64,000 nucleotides of DNA from Neckera pumila (taxonomy: Eukaryota > Streptophyta > Bryopsida > Hypnales > Neckeraceae). Positions within the stretch are counted from its first letter, which is position 1. Every line of letters begins with the position of its first letter. The stretch lies in contig OZ018412.1 of assembly GCA_963969595.1 (NCBI GenBank), positions 27,900,339-27,964,338 on the forward strand, read 5' to 3'. The translations under genes and the position numbers were made by a program. Below are positions 60,294-64,000 of this stretch, piece by piece. The notes under the pieces were generated by a model. It made no database searches and had not been told where the DNA came from. It saw only the letters and a list, made by a program, of their open reading frames with translations.

Positions 60294-61034
60294 TTATGGA
60301 TTTACATATTCAACAAAAGTTAATAGTTCTATTGTTTCACCATCTTTGTTTGTATATTCTTCAAAGAAAGAATAATCTTCATCAACTTCATCTGCAATTT
60401 CTATCTCTCTTTTGGTCATCTTTGGCACTAGATGTTCATGTTCATAATCCATAATTTCACTTGAAGTGTCATTAGAATCACTACTACTTGAAGTGTCGTC
60501 AGAATCACTACTATTTGAAGTGTTGTTAGAATCACTAAAATGTGAAGTCATTCCAAAGTCATTGTCATCAAAAAGACCTTTAAGATCCGTAAATTCGTTG
60601 ACTTCCATTGTCTCTTGATTGTCACCACTATTTGTTTCATCAATATGGAATACGGAAGAAGGTTTTTTGCTAGATTTTGGAGCAATCTTAGCAGTTTTTT
60701 GCACGGCTTTGCTAGCTGGTATGGCATTTTTAGCATCAATGCCTTGTGCCTTCCTTTCACGAACTTTGCCGCCAACTGTGTAAGCTACCATTGGGCAATC
60801 ACTGTTTAAACACTTATAACGAGGTTGTTTGTAATTTTTATTTGCAAACATCATAAACTTATAGTTCTTTGACTTGCAATTTGGACACTCTTTTGATAAC
60901 GGTTTAACCAACTCGTCCATTAGACCTTCACGCGAAACTCTTTTACTTGTAGTTGTGTTTTCTATTCTTCTCTTTTTGTTCACATTTGTTTCCAGTTCAT
61001 CATCACAAATCCACTTCCTTGATGGCATCGCCAT
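60294..61034 (-). CDS. Dof-like zinc-finger protein, 246 aa, intronless
   Basis: Probable DNA-binding protein. A single open frame starts at an ATG (61034) and ends TAA at 60294. A basic N-terminal stretch (KKRR, residues 20-23) may be an NLS. The finger spans residues 50-80 with Cys at 50, 53, 75 and 80. The segment CPNCKSKNYKF, then NKNYKQPRYKC, then YTVGGKVRER follows the plant Dof pattern (CPRC, NxKF, QPRYFC, TxGG). Canonical Dof spacing is CX2CX21CX2C; here the last pair is CX4C and the usual tryptophan is absent. Residues after 160 are acidic and Ser/Asp/Thr-rich with three 9-residue repeats, a possible activation domain. A TATA box lies upstream. DNA specificity cannot be predicted; a transposon-derived zinc-ribbon protein is the alternative. 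Confidence 0.65.
   Translation of the reverse strand: MAMPSRKWICDDELETNVNKKRRIENTTTSKRVSREGLMDELVKPLSKECPNCKSKNYKFMMFANKNYKQPRYKCLNSDCPMVAYTVGGKVRERKAQGIDAKNAIPASKAVQKTAKIAPKSSKKPSSVFHIDETNSGDNQETMEVNEFTDLKGLFDDNDFGMTSHFSDSNNTSNSSDSDDTSSSSDSNDTSSEIMDYEHEHLVPKMTKREIEIADEVDEDYSFFEEYTNKDGETIELLTFVEYVNP
60461..60541. repeat. 27-bp in-frame minisatellite in the Dof-like gene, three copies
   Basis: Units start at 60461, 60488 and 60515, exactly 27 bp apart, each with TTGAAGTGT(C/T). Each encodes nine residues of the Ser/Asp/Thr-rich tail. The period is a multiple of three, so copy-number change would keep the frame. Confidence 0.85.
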
Positions 61035-61142
61035 GTTTAATCAATGTTCAAAGTAGATCACTGCAAATAATCCTAAACAACAACTTGAATGGCTTTGAGA
61101 GCTATTTTTTCTATTGAAACAGTTTTGAATAAAGAGTCTCTA

Positions 61143-61152
61143 GTTTATATAG
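61143..61152 (-). promoter_or_regulatory. TATA box of the Dof-like gene
   Basis: On the minus strand the sequence reads CTATATAAAC, a near-ideal plant TATA box. It lies 109 bp upstream of the start codon and predicts a transcription start near 61115 with a leader of about 80 bp. No in-frame ATG intervenes. Confidence 0.65.
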
Positions 61153-61739
61153 TAGAAGATGCAAATCAAGAGAAAAGTAAAAGGAAAAAAGTAAAGAACT
61201 CTTGCTTTCCATTGGGAACAATCTTTTACTTTGGTAACTATATTGAAGTAAAATAAAATTAAAAGTAAATGTAATAGAGTTTCTTTTCTTTTTTAATGAA
61301 AATGTATACTTTTACTTTATTAATTCACCACCTTGCAAAACAAGATTATTATTATTTTGATAATTCTGATGAAGTAATTAAATCTGTTGTGCATAGTCTT
61401 CTTCATTTGTAGAAGTGAGTTTGTTCACTTATGCTTGTTTAGAGAATATAATATATCTATTTTGTGTGCTTGTACTATATAGTGTACTACGAAATTATAT
61501 CAATATAATTTCAACGGTGATTTAGTTTTTGGATTAATCAAAAATCAGTCTTTTTCATCCTTTCATGGACACCCAAAATAACCATTTTTATTTACTAATA
61601 CACAGTTATTGTTGTTATTGGCCTTTAAATGCCCGAGGCACCAAATTTTGGTGTTGACAATATTTTGAAGTTAAATAAAATTGCTAACCTAGCTACTATT
61701 TTTAGTGGTTCATGTTATTGAAAATTACTTTTTGAAGTC
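61153..61739. other. Promoter side of the Dof-like gene and AT-rich DNA
   Basis: AT-rich sequence without recognisable coding capacity or element ends. The part next to the TATA box presumably carries upstream control sequences that cannot be named from sequence alone. Confidence 0.4.
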
Positions 61740-61965
61740 TAATTTTAGCAACAAAAATCCAATTTCAAAAATGATTGGTTATGATTTTTCTATTCAAGAT
61801 TTTGTACAAGGGTGTCCATTGCAATTTTGACTTTCCGTAGTGTTGAGGGCTCTTGGAGAAAAGAATCACATTGGACATTCAATAGAAAAAATTGTAGAGT
61901 AGATTTGGAGAAGCCATAAATTGATTGGGGTGATGTATGTTAGGCCCTTTAACCTCATAATTTTA
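61740..61965 (-). repeat. Inverted copy of the interior of the 10.7-kb TIR element
   Basis: This stretch is a diverged reverse complement of 11192-11408. Shared blocks include ATCAATTTATGGCTT, AAATCTACTCTACAA and AATGGACACCCTTG (as read on the minus strand). The TIRs of the element at 10684-11942 were not found around it, so it is a fragment or an older relative. Confidence 0.7.
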
Positions 61966-63399
61966 TTTTTGGTGACCAACTTTTAAAATTTGGCATGTGG
62001 AAAGAGGATTGAAAGACATCAAATTACTTTCGCCCGTAACTGAAATTATTGAATTTTCTTTTCCTATATCATCTATAGCATGTCTAATTTGAATCTGTAT
62101 GGTTACAATTCAAAAAATTGATACTATATATCAAAATGTTGGTTTTTAATTCAATTTCGAGCAATTGCTAGAAGCTCAAAAAATTCCTTGGGCATTTAAG
62201 GATTAGATTGTCAAATTTTCAAATTTAAATTCTTGCTGGCAAACGAAAGGATGTTCCAATGCACAAAGGTGATTGCAAGAAACACTTGTCCTTTTTTGTG
62301 TCCCCTTGCCCTTGGACGGGTGGTTTTTTGCTCATAACTTTTGCATTGTTTGTCCATTTGGCTTGAAATTTGAAAAAAAGGTACATAGGGTAGTTATTGA
62401 CTTTGAGTAATTTTCTCATTTTTTTCGAAATTAGTCTACTATTTTTAAACTCCCCCAATTGGGTGTCTATTTTGGCCATTTTGGGGGGTTTTAGTCCTAT
62501 TTTTGACCCAAAAATGCGAATTTGAAGCCACAAATTGGACATGTTGGAGGTCTACTAATATTACAAAGATTGACGATGAATTTTTATGAAAATAGCAACA
62601 TGTCAATTGTCCACATGGGGTCAAAGTGACCTTCCTTTGCGCGAAGGTTAGGAAGAGGGAAAAATTTTCCTCCACTAATTTTTTGGTGCAATGTGAGCAC
62701 AATCTTCTCCAGCTTAATGGAATTTTTTGTTTTTGTTTTTGAATTTTTTTTGAATTATTAAAAACAAAGGGTGCACAAACCCCTTTTCTGCTTCCAGTGG
62801 CTTCTGTAGTACTTTGGAGCAATCTATAGTACTACATAGTACTAAATTGATGGTTGAAATTTGCACACGCCCTGAATTGACGGTTGAGATCTGAGGGGCG
62901 CTGCAGAATCATAGTACTATATAGTACTGCCAGGCCTATGGCAAAAAACTACATTTTGAACAAAAAACATGGAGTGTTTTTTGCAATCACCCACAAAAGA
63001 ATGCAACACTTGAGTATCATATGCAAGAGTTGTGAAGGGGCAAAGTTTTTTTGGTAGATTTTCTAAAAATCGACCGTTCAATATAAATACATATTTGCCT
63101 TTGGAGATGTATATCGTTGTTTTAGATAGGCTGGAATTTTGGAAGTACCCATCTTATTGTGACTTTGATGATGTTGAATTTCATTTGCTCTAGTTTTATT
63201 ATAGATTTATGTGTTAGTTTCCCAAGACGTGATGGTGTGAATTTTCAAAGTCATTCTGTGTAAGGTATTCTATAAGGTAATAACACCTAATAGTGACACT
63301 TTTTCTAGTCCTACTAAATCAAAAATCAAATGACAATTTTTTTTTATGAGGTATAAGAAAACTCAAGAAAAATGAAACCCACATGGTTTTATAATTTTC
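61966..63399. other. Intergenic DNA with AGTACT palindromes
   Basis: No gene is supported; minus-strand frames at 62225-62822 overlap in different phases and show no domain. At 62829-62846 and about 62918-62936 two short palindromes built on AGTACT(A)CATAGTACT and AGTACTATATAGTACT bracket about 90 bp. They could be the ends of a small element, but no target duplication was identified. Confidence 0.4.
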
Positions 63400-63567
63400 C
63401 AACTCTCTAATAATAATACTTTAACCATGTAGTCAAAAGTTATGAAAATTATTGGACCTTAAAGAAAAAACTCGTTCCCATGTTGTAAAAGTTTCAAAGA
63501 AAGAAATAGAAATTCCATTTGTAGTGAGCTCCATGTTGCCTTAAAGTGCAGCTTGGTCATTTAGGGG
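63400..63567 (+). mobile_element. Right-end fragment of a type 1 piggyBac-type MITE
   Basis: The stretch before TTAA (63568-63571) matches the right end of 46189-47092. Shared blocks are GTCAAAAGTTATGAAAATT, then CCATT(T/C)GTA, then GCAGCTTGGTC and the end ATTTAGGGG. The left part could not be traced beyond roughly 63400. Confidence 0.6.
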
Positions 63568-63571
63568 TTAA

Positions 63572-64000
63572 CCAATCCTAAACAAGCAAAGGATTTGTGC
63601 TTTGATAGATTTATGCTACAAGACAAAATACAAAGATTAGGTTGAGTTTTTTGTCACTTTCTTAACATGATAAGATTCTAATTTGCCATTACTATAGAAA
63701 GTCATTTTTGCTATAAGAAAATGTTTGGAGTCAAAAAAAATTAAAATTTAGAAATGCTAAGCTGAGTCATTTCCATTTTGCTTCTTATTTTGAAAAATAA
63801 ACATTAGAAAAGGATTGGAACGTCAAGAGGGCCGGCAAATCTCTATCAGTATTGCAAATAAAGAATAATATTTTTTTGAAAAGTAGTAATTAAAAAATTG
63901 TAGTGTGATGTAGCACTTGAAATGCCACATCAAAGTGCAATTTTAAAATTTTGGATTTAATATATCAATACCTTAAATGAGGCTGTTTGTTTGTTTGTTT
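63572..64000. other. AT-rich DNA to the window end
   Basis: No gene or element is supported. The last 17 bases form a short GTTT microsatellite. Confidence 0.5.

Noticed and set aside
62225..62822. Two overlapping minus-strand frames of 105 and 125 codons
   Set aside because: They lie in different phases over repeat-like DNA and match no family I know.

Overview
The window is nuclear DNA of a land plant. The evidence is a set of intron-split genes with standard GT-AG borders, plant-type protein families (an F-box/LRR protein, a plant P-loop protein with a zeta-toxin-like fold, an LRR receptor-kinase relic and a Dof-like zinc finger) and plant-type mobile elements (CACTA, Tourist-like foldback, tRNA-derived SINE). 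The species cannot be read from the sequence. The abundance of piggyBac-type elements makes a non-flowering lineage (moss, liverwort, fern or lycophyte) a reasonable guess, but only a guess. No CRISPR array, prokaryotic operon, rRNA or functional tRNA gene was seen.

There are three apparently intact genes, all on the minus strand. An eight-exon F-box/LRR gene (3439-6698) encodes 593 residues. A nine-exon membrane-anchored P-loop gene (23057-27881) encodes 556 residues. An intronless gene (60294-61034) encodes a 246-residue protein with a divergent Dof-like zinc finger and has a clear TATA box upstream. For both multi-exon genes the reading phase closes at every splice junction I worked out, so the models are well supported. 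Broken genes are a piggyBac transposase (36931-40008), an unrecognised reading frame with two frameshifts (33149-34652) and an LRR receptor-kinase pseudogene (53823-55098).

Most of the rest is transposon sequence. The main theme is TTAA-inserting piggyBac-type DNA. A 7.1-kb element (34831-41939) carries the decayed transposase. Six roughly 0.9-kb elements with TIRs beginning CCCCTAAAG, plus at least three fragments, are scattered through the window. Other elements are a TA-flanked 1.26-kb TIR element (10684-11942), a nearly perfect 0.5-kb hairpin with a TTA target duplication (17017-17515), two TA-flanked MITEs in a row (20281-20799), a cluster of long foldback elements (29570-31522), a 2.8-kb CACTA element (43220-46026) and a tRNA-derived SINE (about 49818-50046).

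Layout: 1-3.4 kb repeats; 3.4-6.7 kb F-box gene; 7-23 kb AT-rich repeat country with nested insertions; 23-28.9 kb P-loop gene and its leader; 29-32.6 kb minisatellite, foldbacks and a MITE; 33.1-41.9 kb disrupted gene followed by the piggyBac element; 42-51.2 kb CACTA, MITEs and SINE; 53.8-55.1 kb kinase pseudogene; 58.7-60 kb pyrimidine-rich tract; 60.3-61.2 kb Dof-like gene; then repeats to the end. The three intact genes show no sign of acting together.
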